A program made the translations under genes and the position numbers. The notes below the pieces were generated by a model that had not been told where the DNA came from, searched no databases, and saw only the letters and a list, made by a program, of their open reading frames with translations. DNA of 64,000 nt from Gordionus sp. m RMFG-2023 (lineage: Eukaryota; Nematomorpha; Gordioida; Chordodea; Parachordodidae): positions 29,923,561 to 29,987,560 of the forward strand of contig NC_088775.1 in NCBI RefSeq assembly GCF_954871325.1. The letters are read 5' to 3'. This document shows positions 46,501 to 57,844 of the stretch, in pieces; position 1 is the first letter of the stretch, and each line of letters opens with the position of its first letter.

Positions 46501-48853
46501 AAAAAATGATATAAGTTTCATCGTTAGTGCTTTCATAATTTTCTAGCCGAAATTTGACCTCTAAAAATTTCTTTAGCATTTTACAATTTTTTCATATGAC
46601 GGTTAACAAAATTAATAACGGAATTTAAATACACTAATTAAGCACTAAATAATTTCGAAAACCGGATGTTTAGTACTCCTATATTTTTCGTTTAGGCACG
46701 TCGCCATTATTTGTTTATTTTGTTTTTTTCGTGAATAACTTTTTATTGATAAATTCGGCTACGGAACTGATTGAAGCACTAACATCTACTAACGAAGCAC
46801 TAAAGAATGATATAAGTTTCATCGTTAGTGCTTGCAAAAGTTTGACCAACTTCACGCCTAAATCGTGACGTCATAGTTTTTATTTAGCTTATAACTTTTT
46901 TTTTATAAGGGTTAAGTAAATTAATAACGGAATTTAAATACACTAATTAAGCACTAAATATTGGCCAAAACCGGATGTATAGTACTCCTATAGTTTTTGT
47001 TTTGGCACGTCGCCATTATTTGTTTATTTTTATTTTTTTTGCTAATAACTTTTTATTCATTAATTCGGCTTCAAAACTGATTAAAGCACTAACCTCTACT
47101 AACGAAGCACTGAAGCACTAAAAAATGATATAAGTTTCATCGTTAGTGCTTTCATAATTTTCTAGCCGAAATTTGACCTCTAAATATTTCTATAGAATTT
47201 TACAATATTTTCATATGATGGTTTAACAAAATTAATAACGGAATTTAAATACACTAATTAAGCATTAAATAATGGCGAAAACCGAATGTTTAGTACTCCT
47301 ATAGTTTTTGTTTTGGCACGTCGCCATTATTTGTTTATGGCGACGTTTTTTTCGTGAATAACTTTTTATTCTTAAATTCGGCTACTGAACTGATTGAAGC
47401 ACTAACCTCTACTAACGAAACACTAAAGAATGATATAAGTTTCATCGATAGTGCTTCCAAAAGTTCGGCCAACTTCATGCTTAAATCGTGACGTCATAAT
47501 TTTTATTTAGCTAATAACTTTTTTTCCATATGGCGGTTAAGTAAATTAATAATGGAATTTAAATACATTAATTAAGCACTAAATAATGGCCAAAACCGGA
47601 TGTTAAGTACTACTCTAGTTTTTGTTTTGGCACGTCGCCAATATTTGTTTATTTTTGTTTTTTTCGTGAATAACTTTTTATTCATAAATTCGGCTACAAA
47701 ATGGATTGAAGCACTAACCTCTACTAACGAAGCACTAAAAAATGATATAAGTTTCATCGTTTTTGCTTTCATAATTTTCGAGCTGAAATTTGACCTCTAA
47801 ATATTTCTTTAGCATTTTACAATTTTTTCATATGACGGCTAACAAAATTAATAACGGAAATTAAATACACTAATTAAGCACTAAATAATGGCGAAAACCG
47901 GATGTAGTACTCCTATAGTTTTCGTTTAGGCCATTATTTGTTTATTTTGTTTTTTTCGTGAATAACTTTTTATTCATAAATTCGGCTACGGAACTGATTG
48001 AAGCACTAACATCTACTAACGAAGCACTTAAGAATGATATAAGTTTCATCGTTAGTGCTTCCAAAAGTTCGACCAACTTCACGCCTAAATCGTGACGTCA
48101 TAGTTTTTATTTAGCTTATAACTTTTTTTTTATAAGGGTTAAGTAAATTAATAACGGAATTTAAATACTCTAATTAAGCACTAAATAATGGCCAAAACCG
48201 GATGTATAGTACTCCTATAGTTTTTGTTTTGTCACGTCGCCATTATTTGTTTATGGCGACGTTTTTTTCGTGAATAACTTTTTATTCTTAAATTCGGCTA
48301 CGGAACTGATTGAAGCACTAACCTCTACTAACGAAGCACTAAAGAATGATATAAGTTTCATCGATAGTGCTTCCAAAAGTTCGGCCAACTTCATGCTTAA
48401 ATCGTGACGTCATAATTTTTATTTAGCTAATAACTTTTTTTCCATATGGCGGTTAACTAAATTAATAATGGAATTTAAATACATTAATTAAGCACTAAAT
48501 AATGGCCAAAACCGGATGTTAAGTACTACTCTAGTTTTTGTTTTGGCACGTCGCCAATATTTGTTTATTTTTGTTTTTTTCGTGAATAACTTTTTATTCA
48601 TAAATTCGGCTACAAAATGGATTGAAGCACTAACCTCTACTAACGAAGCACTAAAGAATGATATATGTTTCATCGTTATTGCTTCCAATCGACTTTTAAG
48701 CGTGAAGTTGGCACAAATTTTTTTTTTGCTTATAACTTTTTTTCCTTAAATTCAGCTACTGTACGGATTGAAGCACTAACAAGCACTAACGAAGCACTAA
48801 AAAATGGCATATGATTCATCGTTGGTGCTTCCAATCGTTCGGCCAACTTCACG

Positions 48854-49430
48854 GAGCTCAACTATTATTATTTTTAAAAATAAAAATAATGAAGCCAAGA
48901 GGAAACGACAGCCAGACGAAATATAAATTATATAATAATATTATTTTTTTATATATAAAAATAATTTTTAAATTCTCCTTTTACTCTTTCTCTAAATTGG
49001 TTATCAGATTAAGTAAAATATAAGTAGAAATGGAAAGATTTAACCAAGAATTTTAAAAAGAAAATCACATTCTTTTAAATTGGGAATTTTTCAGTATTGA
49101 GTGTTATTTCCTTTCAAACACATTTTTACACAAAAATAATATAAAAAATATTAAATTTTTTAGTCATTAATCGAATTAGAAAATACCATGAGGCAATGCT
49201 TTTCTCTCAATTTGCCTAATAAATCATATAAGTAATCGAGTTTCATAAAATTTAAGTTAAATCAAACAGAAAGTATTTATATATTTAAATTTCTTCACAA
49301 TCCCCTCTTATATGGGCAGAGAATGGTTTTAAATCTAATTTTATTATATCAGTGGTGATCTTATAGGAGATATTTAATTCCTTATATCAAACATGTCAGC
49401 CTCTTATTTTTATTATCTTGAGACAAACGA
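48854..49430. other. AT-rich spacer, nothing recognised
   Basis: No gene or repeat boundary recognised. Confidence 0.4.
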
Positions 49431-49435
49431 TGATG

Positions 49436-49575
49436 TATGGTAGTTGTTGAGTTTGGACCGATGGGTCCCCCAGTCTGAGTGGGAAAAATACAGTCGGTGA
49501 TCGGGGGTCCGGGATGGTCGATGACGGGATCCAGGGGGCCGGGTTTTATCGATTTTGTCATGGAATCACTCGGAC
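49436..49575. other. GC-rich island of about 140 bp
   Basis: A sharply GC-rich patch (words ATGGGTCCCCCAGTCTGAG, CGGGGGTCCGGG, CCAGGGGGCCGGG) in AT-rich surroundings. It has no open frame and no recognised RNA fold. It may be a fragment of a foreign repeat, for instance an untranslated part of a retroelement. Confidence 0.4.
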
Positions 49576-49953
49576 AACGTAGTGGAAATAATATTTTTAA
49601 AGTTTATTAAAGTCGAAGTTGCAAAGCAGGAGAAAAAAGAAAATCAAAATCATCCAATAATTAATCAAAAAAAAAATGTATATAAATTTCACAATCAAAA
49701 AAATATTTAATGGTCAAGAAAAAGGTATTTTTCCAACCTTTATAACTTTTAAAACAAAGAGGAAAAAAGGTTGTTATATAATCGCGATACAATCATTCTT
49801 CAAACTGGTTAGAACAGTTTCAAATGCAATAATGTATAATATCAATTTCATAACAAAAAAAAGGAAGATGGGAAAACAAAAGAAACAAGTGGAGAAAAAC
49901 GTAAAGAAAAGAAATAAGTTATACGGGACAAGTGGGGAGATAGAACATAACAG
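49576..49953. other. A-rich stretch, no supported gene
   Basis: A 99-codon Lys-rich open frame exists at 49676-49975, but it looks like a by-product of A-richness and runs into the MITE to its right. Nothing else seen. Confidence 0.35.
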
Positions 49954-50382
49954 TAGTGATCTGCATCGGGCCTAATTTTTCAAGCCCGGCCAGGCCCAAA
50001 ATTTTTTTAAAAAGTTTTGCCGGCCCGGCCCGAACCCGAAATTTATTTTAAAGAAATTTATCGGCCCGGCCAGGCCCGAATTTATTTAAATATAGAAATT
50101 AATTTTTATGATTACTTAAAATAAAAGACATATGTTATATAGCGTTTAGTTTCAATAAATTAAATCAAAAATTTTTATTTTACATAAATAATTCAATATA
50201 AAATTGATTATATTTAATAAAAGTTCCAAAGTCCGATCCGACCCGGCCCGAAATTTTTTAAAAAATATTAGGCCCGGCCCGAACCCGATTATTTTAAATA
50301 GAATTAGGCCCTACCCGAAGCCCGTTCGGGTCAGGCCGGACTCGGGCCGGGTACGAGCCGGGCCTAACTTTGCTGATCTCTA
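49954..50382. mobile_element. MITE of the GGGCCGGGC family, copy 3 (both ends visible)
   Basis: The left end TAGTGATCTGCATCGGGCC and the right end, read backwards, TAGAGATCAGCAAAGTTAGG form an imperfect inverted repeat. Inside are repeated GGCCCGGCCCGAA words in an AT-rich frame. Inverted relative to the copies at 37724 and 42352. No 8-bp target duplication recognised. Confidence 0.65.
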
Positions 50383-51010
50383 ATGTATGGGTTGCCAGGT
50401 CTGCTTCGTATTAAGATATTTATAATATATAAATATATATATATATGCATTTTTTTTATCTAATTCAATTATAATATAAAAAATATTAAAGTAATATATT
50501 TGAAGAGGCTAAAGATAAATCAATCTTTATGGTAAGTTATTTTAAAAACTAAAATATTCATAAAATTATCCAAAACAAAGTATTAGACTAGAAGTGAAAG
50601 AGTTTTTAAATATATTAATACTTATGGTTAAAAAACGTGAGCTACCTAAGAGTTCTAGAGCCCACTCATGTGGCGTAGCGAGATGATTTTTCAACAGGAG
50701 ACAAAATGGATATTAACATTATAAGGTAAAATAACTTAACTTGATGATATTTAAAATAGAAATATCAATAGTCAACTCAAACAATTGATAGATGATGGTA
50801 AAACCTAAAACAATATTTAAAAAATCCTAGACGGGCCGACCCTGAATATATAAAGTCCAGGCTTTAAAAATCCGGGCCTTGCAAATAATACCTTATATGG
50901 GTCTCGAATATTAATAAGGACATATATAAAAAATAAAAATTCATAAAAAAATAGATAATTTTAATAAAACCATAAAAAATTCATAAAGAGCCAACTTTTG
51001 AGCCGGCTAT
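50383..51010. other. AT-rich spacer, nothing recognised
   Basis: No gene or repeat boundary recognised. A GGGCC word cluster near 50822-50880 may be a further MITE fragment. Confidence 0.4.
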
Positions 51011-52372
51011 CAGAGTTGTTAAAGTATCTAGATGGTATCTAGAAAAATGTGGTATCTGTATCTAGATATTTGATTAAAGTACCTATATCTGTATCTAGAT
51101 ATTATTTTAGAAGCATCTGTATTTGTTTTAGATACTTTTATAGATATATTTTGATATACTTTTATTGAAAAATTATTATTCGAGTAACACTTAACAAATG
51201 GGTTGTGGAAGTGAAAATTATTTTATTGTATTTATCGCGGAGGGATATATTTTTAAAAGAAAGAAAAAATTGATTTCGCCATGAGGAAAAAATTATTGTG
51301 AAAATTGAGGGATTAATTTCAATTATTGTGAAAAGAAAGAAAATTTATTGGATTCATTATTTTAATTGATATTTGATGAAAAAATTATGAATTGAATGAT
51401 AAAATTATTAAATAAAGAAGAAATATAAATTTGAAGTGTAAATTGTAAAAATATATTAAATATTGAGTTATATTAAATATTGAAAAATGTTAAGAGAAAT
51501 AATTTTCTAATATACATGAGAAATATATTAATTAACGCTTTTTTATATTATAAATAAAAATACTTGAATGCGAAATTTATTTCATATGAGCATATAATTT
51601 AAATATATATATTAAAAAATATTAAACCTACTAGAATAAAAAATGATACATATATAAAATATTAAAACTTATATATAAAATAATATTCATTAAATATTAT
51701 GTGTTAGTTTACCAATAAACCAATAAATTTTGATATTACAATGCAACTCAAGGAATCTGCCATTTTTATTTTGGATGGAATTTGTTAATTTTATTTTTTT
51801 ATACTAATTTTAAAAATTTATTTTAGATAAATATTAATATATAGCATATTTTAAAATAATATCTCAAAATAAAGAAAACAGATCTTTGATAGTAAAATGT
51901 TTGCCATATCTACAAAAGAATGCGAAAATTTCAATATCATTACCTCAACTTGCAACATTTAAAACATTTAAGGGTATAGATATTAAATAAATGTTAACAA
52001 TAATTTTAAATTTTAAGAGAAAAAATCGGACACTGTTAATAAAAAAAACAATTAATACAAAGAATAGTTGATGAATTATCAAGGTCTTCATCTAAAAATC
52101 TAAAAATCATTATTTTACTTATATTTTGATAAATGTGATATCTTCTCAATAAAGTTTTAGCTCATTTTATATATTTTCACAATAGAATCCTAATTTAGGT
52201 ATATGCAAGGCTTATATAAGAGTATTAAAAATATGTATCTGCATCTAGATACATTTTAAAAATGGTATCTGTATCAAGATAACTTTTTAGAAGATGTATC
52301 TGTATCTAGATAAGTTTTTAGACGATGTATCTGTATCTAGATCCATTTAAAAAGTATCTTTTAACAACTCTG
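51011..52372. mobile_element. hAT-like non-autonomous element with ATCTAGAT subterminal repeats
   Basis: Left end CAGAGTTGTTAAAGTATCTA; right end, read backwards, CAGAGTTGTTAAAAGATACT. Both subterminal regions (51025-51160 and 52215-52350) carry many copies of GTATCTGTATCTAGATA words. The inside shows no transposase. Flanking 8-mers (CCGGCTAT and CTTAATAT) do not match, so the target duplication has decayed or an end was altered. The termini are shared with fragments ending at 17654 and 18542. Confidence 0.65.
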
Positions 52373-52720
52373 CTTAATATTAATAAAACCACCTCTAAAA
52401 ATGTTTATATAAAATTCATAAAAAAATATTAATATTTACATCAATCTATGAAAAAATAAGTATAAAATGTCATAAAAAATAATAAATCTAAAATAAAAAA
52501 AAAACTTTGATCAATCTTACCATAAAAAAAATCCAAAGAAAGTTCAAACAATTGGAAGATTATTGTGAGACCTAAAACAACATTTCATGAAAACGGGCAA
52601 CATTGAGTTAATGAAGGATTATTTATCAAAATATCTTTAGCATAAAAGAAAAAAATGATTTATATTTTAATTTTAATTTCTATATCTAAAAAAAATAACT
52701 TTTTTAAAAATATTTGATAC

Positions 52721-52887
52721 ATGCTGGCCGCACCAACACTGTGTTCATACCAATCGTTACCAATACCCTAGGCATGTTTGGTGAGGCCCTCAATTTCATT
52801 AAAATTATAGAAAAAAAATTTCAGGGGGCCCCAATGAAGGATTTTATATTCGTCAGCAGATTTCCCTCTAGGTGATATGTGTCATCG
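52721..52887 (+). repeat. Dispersed short repeat, copy 2
   Basis: Same order of words as 22605-22785 (ATGCTGGCCGCAC, CATGTTTGGTGAGGCC, GAAGGATTTTATATTCGTC, CTAGGTGATATGT). Confidence 0.5.
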
Positions 52888-52932
52888 CTTTGCTTATTTT
52901 ATAAATAATCATGTACATTTTTATGTAAAATG

Positions 52933-52960
52933 CCAATCAACGATAAATATTGTTGATTGG
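52933..52960. repeat. Perfect 9-bp stem hairpin
   Basis: CCAATCAAC and GTTGATTGG are separated by 10 nt. Function unknown. Confidence 0.6.
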
Positions 52961-53056
52961 TAGAAAAGAAAATGTCATAAATGATATTTTTTTAGTTAAA
53001 ATGTCAATCATTTTATATGATATATTTTTTTTTATCTATTTTTTTTTATATGATAT

Positions 53057-53485
53057 CACGTCAATTCGGCGCTGAAAATTCAGCGCACGACAATTCGGCG
53101 CAGAAAACTCGGCGCGGCGTCAATTCGGCGCATAGTCAATTCAGCGCGGCGACAATTCGGCGCAATGTCAATTCGGCGCGTATCTAATACAGTTGCAATT
53201 TATTATAAATTTATTAGTATAAAAAAAGGATGATTAAATATAAATGATTTTGAATGTTGGTCATATTAATTATTTCTTCCTATTTTTTTTTACAATAATC
53301 TAAATTTTGTTTACTAAATGTGTAATATCAATAAAAAAAATTAACAACCAATATTTATACCGATTTCCTTGCTGGACCAATTTACCACATTATAAGGTAG
53401 GGGAGACTGGGGTTAGTCGGACTGATTTTTACAAAATTTAGCTCATGATTTTTTTAGATAATATAAAAAATAATATATGATTAGA
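53057..53485. repeat. Left terminal inverted repeat of the MULE
   Basis: Pairs with about 57845-58264. The outer part is a GC-rich array of CAATTCGGCGC words; the inner part reads through GTATCTAATACAGTTGCAAT and a TTTCCTTGCTGGACCAATTT segment found on both sides. Confidence 0.9.
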
Positions 53486-53884
53486 TACCTCCTAAAACTA
53501 TACTCTATAAAGGTACCTTATAAAAATTTTAAGAATATAATCATTTTTTTTAAATTTTACTTTTTGAAATAGTAAAAATAATATCCAAAAAGCCCCAATA
53601 GCGGGGTGAAACAAATTCAAGGGGCTTCCTAAATCATTTGTTTTTTTAGCCATAATAAATTGAAATGCATTTTTATTTATTAATAATGATACGTATAGAA
53701 TAATTTTATTGTTTTATTGTTAAAAATATCATAATACTTATAAATTGAAGCAAATTATATATAAAAATTGAAACTTAATTTAGGTTAATTTAATAAACAT
53801 TTTGGACATAAAGGAGATATTATGATTTCTTAGCATAAATCCTAAATACCAATCATAAACAGCCATGAAATTGCCTTTTCAAGA

Positions 53885-54640
53885 TTTTGTAATTTTTTTT
53901 ATTAACTGCCATAATTGACGTGTATGGTTTAGCAAGCCCTGCTAGCTCTAAATTTCTAGATATAATAAATACTCATAAAACTTTCCCAAATTATAGAAGA
54001 GTGTTTAAACTTTGCTGTAAAATTTAATTTACATATAAATGATTATATATTTTAATAAAATTTCTGTTATGTAAAAATCTTTTGAAAATTTTATCAATAT
54101 TTTATTTCTTAAATAAAATTTTTAATAATTATTTCAAAAGATTTTTTGTCTATAGACGTAAACTAATAAAACTATATTATAATAAAATTTTAACCTTCTG
54201 TTGTAATTAATTTTATGAAGAGATTAAGTGGTTTGCCAAGCCCCTGATTAGTAGGCAATATTATGTAAGCCTGGAAATTTTGCGTGAACCTTTACCTTGA
54301 TAAACATTTTGTATTTTTTTCATTATTAACTGCCATAATTGACGTGTATGGTTTAGCAAGCCCTGCTAACTCTAAATTTCTGGATATAATAAATACTCAT
54401 AAAACTTTCCCAAATTATAAAAACTTCATCAATATTTTATTTCTTAAATAAAATTTTTAATAATTATTTTAAAAGATTTTTTGTCTATAGACGTAAACTA
54501 ATAAAAACTATATTATGATAAAAAATTTTCTGGTGTATTTAATTTTAAGATGAGATTAAGTGGTTTGCCCAGCCCCGGTACCTAACCCCAGTCTCCCCTA
54601 TTTTGATTATTAGCCAATATTATGTAAGCGAGATTTTGCG
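53885..54640. repeat. Direct duplication of about 420 bp inside the MULE
   Basis: TTAACTGCCATAATTGACGT and the following ~110 bp occur at about 53901 and 54326; TCAATATTTTATTTCTTAAA and the following ~180 bp at about 54090 and 54429. The second copy contains an extra CTAACCCCAGTCTCCCCTA (about 54582-54600). Confidence 0.8.
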
Positions 54641-55007
54641 CTAAATGTAAGAAAAGTTTGGACTTCTATCTCTAATCTTACATGTTATTATGGCTAAAAT
54701 CTTAATCGGCCCAAATCGGACGTTTAACAACACTAATGTTGATCCAATAAAATTCAAATTAAGACTGATTCATTTTTTAGATTTATTAAAAATCCTTAAA
54801 ATAATTCTATTAATCATTTTAAATATATATTATGTTTAACTAATTTTTTCTATTAAAAAATAATCAAAAACGAATTAACGCACAATTTTTTTATTTATAT
54901 ATAAAATGACTATAGAAAATACAAATATACTATATAAAACATGCCAAAAATATGTTTAAAAGAACATTTAAAAAAAATAGATAACATTAATTTGTTTGTA
55001 AATTAAA

Positions 55008-56520
55008 TTATATGCCCCTTAAATAATCATTAATCGGGCGATTTACATAGTCAGATACAATTAATATAATATTTTCAGCTGTATCCCGATACACCTTTCT
55101 TGATCTCGGGGGTTGCGTACCAGAAATATATTGTTTAATTTTTGCTTCGGTTAACGATTGTTCTAAACGTAGAGCATCTAAAAATTTCCAAATAGAGGGA
55201 TGGTGCGATGATAGCAGAGATGAGAATGCTCTGTGACAACCTTTAGAAAATAATTGCAAAGTAAATTATAAAAAATATTGTGTAATAATGATTAAAAAGA
55301 TAGCAAATTTTAAAAAAAATTTACCTTCAACTGCATTATTTGTCTTTGGGATCCCCTCCAATGTAGCAGCGTATTGATTCCAAAGGGGAATTGGAAACCT
55401 TGGTTCTTGTCTATCTCCATTACGAAGAATCTTGCCAATCCAGGTGGCTTCGTAATATGTTATAAGTTTGTCCAAGACACTTTCATTGTCTTGATAGAAT
55501 TGTGTGTGTAATAGCCCATAAAAGGCATCAAACACGTCCTCCACGGGAACAAATGCAAGTGACACCATTTGTCTAATTTTTATAGACCAATCACTTCCCG
55601 CATCTCTATCTAAATAATGAAATAATAATTCGCTATCACTTTGGATGTGCCTCCAAATTGCTTGAGTCATATGAAAAAAACAGCCTATTACTGTTATCGA
55701 TGGAAATGAATGTGTAAAGGCATTTATTTCAGCCTGCTCAAAATCGATCATTACCGATATAGGATTTACATTGTTTTGTAATCTTTTTATCCCATCCAAG
55801 ACCCTTATGTATGTAATCTGGGTTTTATTAGGTAATAGCGCAAAAATTGTGGGTATAACTGTTTTATTATATAGGACATGGAGGGTCCAAAGTTTGTTTA
55901 AAAATTAAGGGGGTTGTCTTAAACATGCCATCTGCATACCAGTGACTGCTTTCCGCCATCAATCTAAGGTTTTGGGCAGTGGCGAATATCAAAATTCTTG
56001 GTAGTTCCGGTAGCAAATGCTTGCTATCATATTGAAGGAATGGCAACCCCGAACATGTTTTTCTATAGAAATCAGGTAAATCTAGATCATAACTGTTTGT
56101 CGGGGTAGGTAATGGAGAACCCATGAGCGATCTAGCTCCCTGGATGGTTCGTTTTATTGACGTGATGGGCGGAAGGGCAGCATGAAGGGATGGGGAACCC
56201 TCTGCTATTGCAATGCTTATAATTTTTTGAGGTGTACCAGTCACCTCAATAGCCCGTTTTTTAATGTTATTTAGGCATTCGGTTTTTAAGACCTCTATAC
56301 CATCTATCACATGATTATGATTATCAATATGAAGAATTACCTCTTCATTTAATGTGTGGCATCGTCCTTTGCAACGGGTAGGTCTACCTTCCAGTAATTT
56401 ATAAGCCTCTACACATTTCCATATTGTTTTTTGATTTATAATTCTTTCTTTCCTGAATATGTATTGATCATGAACTAATTGTTTTGATCCACGTTCACTT
56501 ATGACATAATTTAAAGGCAT
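55008..56520 (-). pseudogene. MULE transposase with FLYWCH zinc finger, one intron, one frameshift
   Basis: Start at 56518-56520 (MPLNYVISERGSKQL). The FLYWCH finger spans about residues 1-75 (YIFRKERI, IWKCVEAY, KGRCHT, HIDNHNH). The first catalytic Asp is in ADGMFKTTP, the second in MIDFEQAEINAF, followed by GCFFHMTQAIWRHIQ and the Glu in NNAVEGCHR. An 84-nt intron (55324-55241, GTAAAT...AAAG) splits that last motif, and the downstream exon (55240-55008) reads HRAFSSLLSSHHPSIWKFLD. The frame shifts by one base near 55890, just after FKQTL, where HVLYNKTVIPTIFALLPNKT continues. Apart from that single change it looks complete. FLYWCH fingers are animal domains. The enzyme would act on the CAATTCGGCGC termini. 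Confidence 0.88.
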
Positions 56521-57844
56521 TCTTAAAAATAAAAGTAAACTATAATATAAAAAATTATAAATGATATACAAAAATAAGATTATTAATATTTACCTTTAAA
56601 TAGGAATTCTCAATTTACAATGATTAAATTATGGAAAATAAAGATTAAATTACGGAAGGAAATGAAAAATATTAAAGTTTTTTTTACAGACTTTTAAAAT
56701 GAAAAAAAAGGACAAAATTTTAAGATAAATAATTCTATTTATTAATTTGTTGTTCTAAAGTTAGGCGGGGAAAAAAAGAAAAAGGAGATTTGGATTTTAT
56801 GTTTAATTTAGATTATAAAATTTATTGAGAAAAATAACGATTGAATTCTTTAAAATTATTGAACAAAAGGAATAAATCCGAAAATAAAATATATATTAAT
56901 TTATTTTTGTTTCTAAAAATAGGCGAGAACAAGGGGAATTAAGATTTAACATAATTTTGAATCTAGGAAATTTATTCCCCGGAAAAAAAATCCCCGGAAG
57001 ATTAATCCCCGTAAAAAAAAATCCCATGGAAAAAAATTCCCGGGAAAATAATGACCTAATTTTTGATCCATATAAAATATTAAATTATTTATAGAAAATT
57101 AACAAAATAGGAAAAAAAATCGCCCAAAAAAATCTTTGGGAAAAAAATCCCTAAATAAAATATGTAAAATTTTTGAGAAAATCAACAAAATTAAAATAAA
57201 TTCCTATGAAATATTTTTCCAAATAAAATTTCCCAAATAAAATTGTTAAACAAAATTATGAATAATAACTAATGATTTATATTAAACCGAACCAAATTTT
57301 TAAATTATTATTCATTAATCTTAACCAATATATAAGTATAATGTTATGGCCTTATTCCGAATCCAGGTTTGGTGAAAATTAAACAAAACAATATTTGAAA
57401 ATAAACGAATTGGATATCTTCTGTGATATTAAGCAAAGTATTATTATAAGCTAAGTAATGATAATGGCCATCCCATATTTTTTTATTTTGGCCCGGATTT
57501 ATAAATTAATACCAATTTTTGACCCCTGCACTACTTTAATTAAATCAAAATGTTTTTTAAATTCAAATTCCCTAGAAGATTTGAGGTTTTAAATAATAAA
57601 AAGAAAGTTAAATAAATCTAGTTCACCTATTTTCATCAACTTTTAGATATTATTATTGAAAATCAAATTTTTATTTTAAAAAAATATTTATTTTTACACA
57701 AATTATTTTAGAAATATATCAAATCATTGCCTTCAAAAATAGTTGGCCATTTTTTCAATTTTGTTTCTTTTGCTGATAATTTTTAGAATATAAAATATTT
57801 TGTGTTCTATGCACAAACTTGATATTTGTCATTAGTTGGCATAA

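Larger units (their letters stand above)
38311..48853. repeat. 10.5-kb foldback: two inverted arrays of a ~300-312 bp monomer
   Basis: The left arm (38311 to about 41990) has about 12 monomers of 294-313 bp. The right arm (about 43620-48853) has about 17 in the opposite orientation. A 1.6-kb spacer separates them. The outer termini match: GGCCGAACGATTGGAAGCAC on the left and its complement at 48825-48844. Each monomer holds ATCCGGTTTTCGCCATTATT, GGCGACGTGCCAAAACAAAA and inverted words GCACTAACGATG/CGTTAG..TTAGTGC. Two subtypes exist: type A with AAGCGTGAAGTTGGCCGAAC, type B with GGTCAAATTTCGGCTAGAAA. No transposase lies in the spacer and no target duplication was found. It could be a foldback transposon with satellite-like arms or a satellite array inverted in place. 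Confidence 0.9.

Noticed and set aside
38341-48749. Recurrent ~60-80 codon open frames (FVLARRHYLFIFVFFVNN... SATKLIKALTSTNEALKND) in many monomers of the inverted arrays
   Set aside because: They follow the orientation and periodicity of the DNA monomer and are lost in about half of the units through length changes. They are explained by conservation of the DNA repeat, not by a protein gene.
49676-49975. Lys-rich 99-codon plus-strand frame
   Set aside because: Low complexity, no recognisable domain, and it ends inside a MITE. Probably chance in A-rich DNA.
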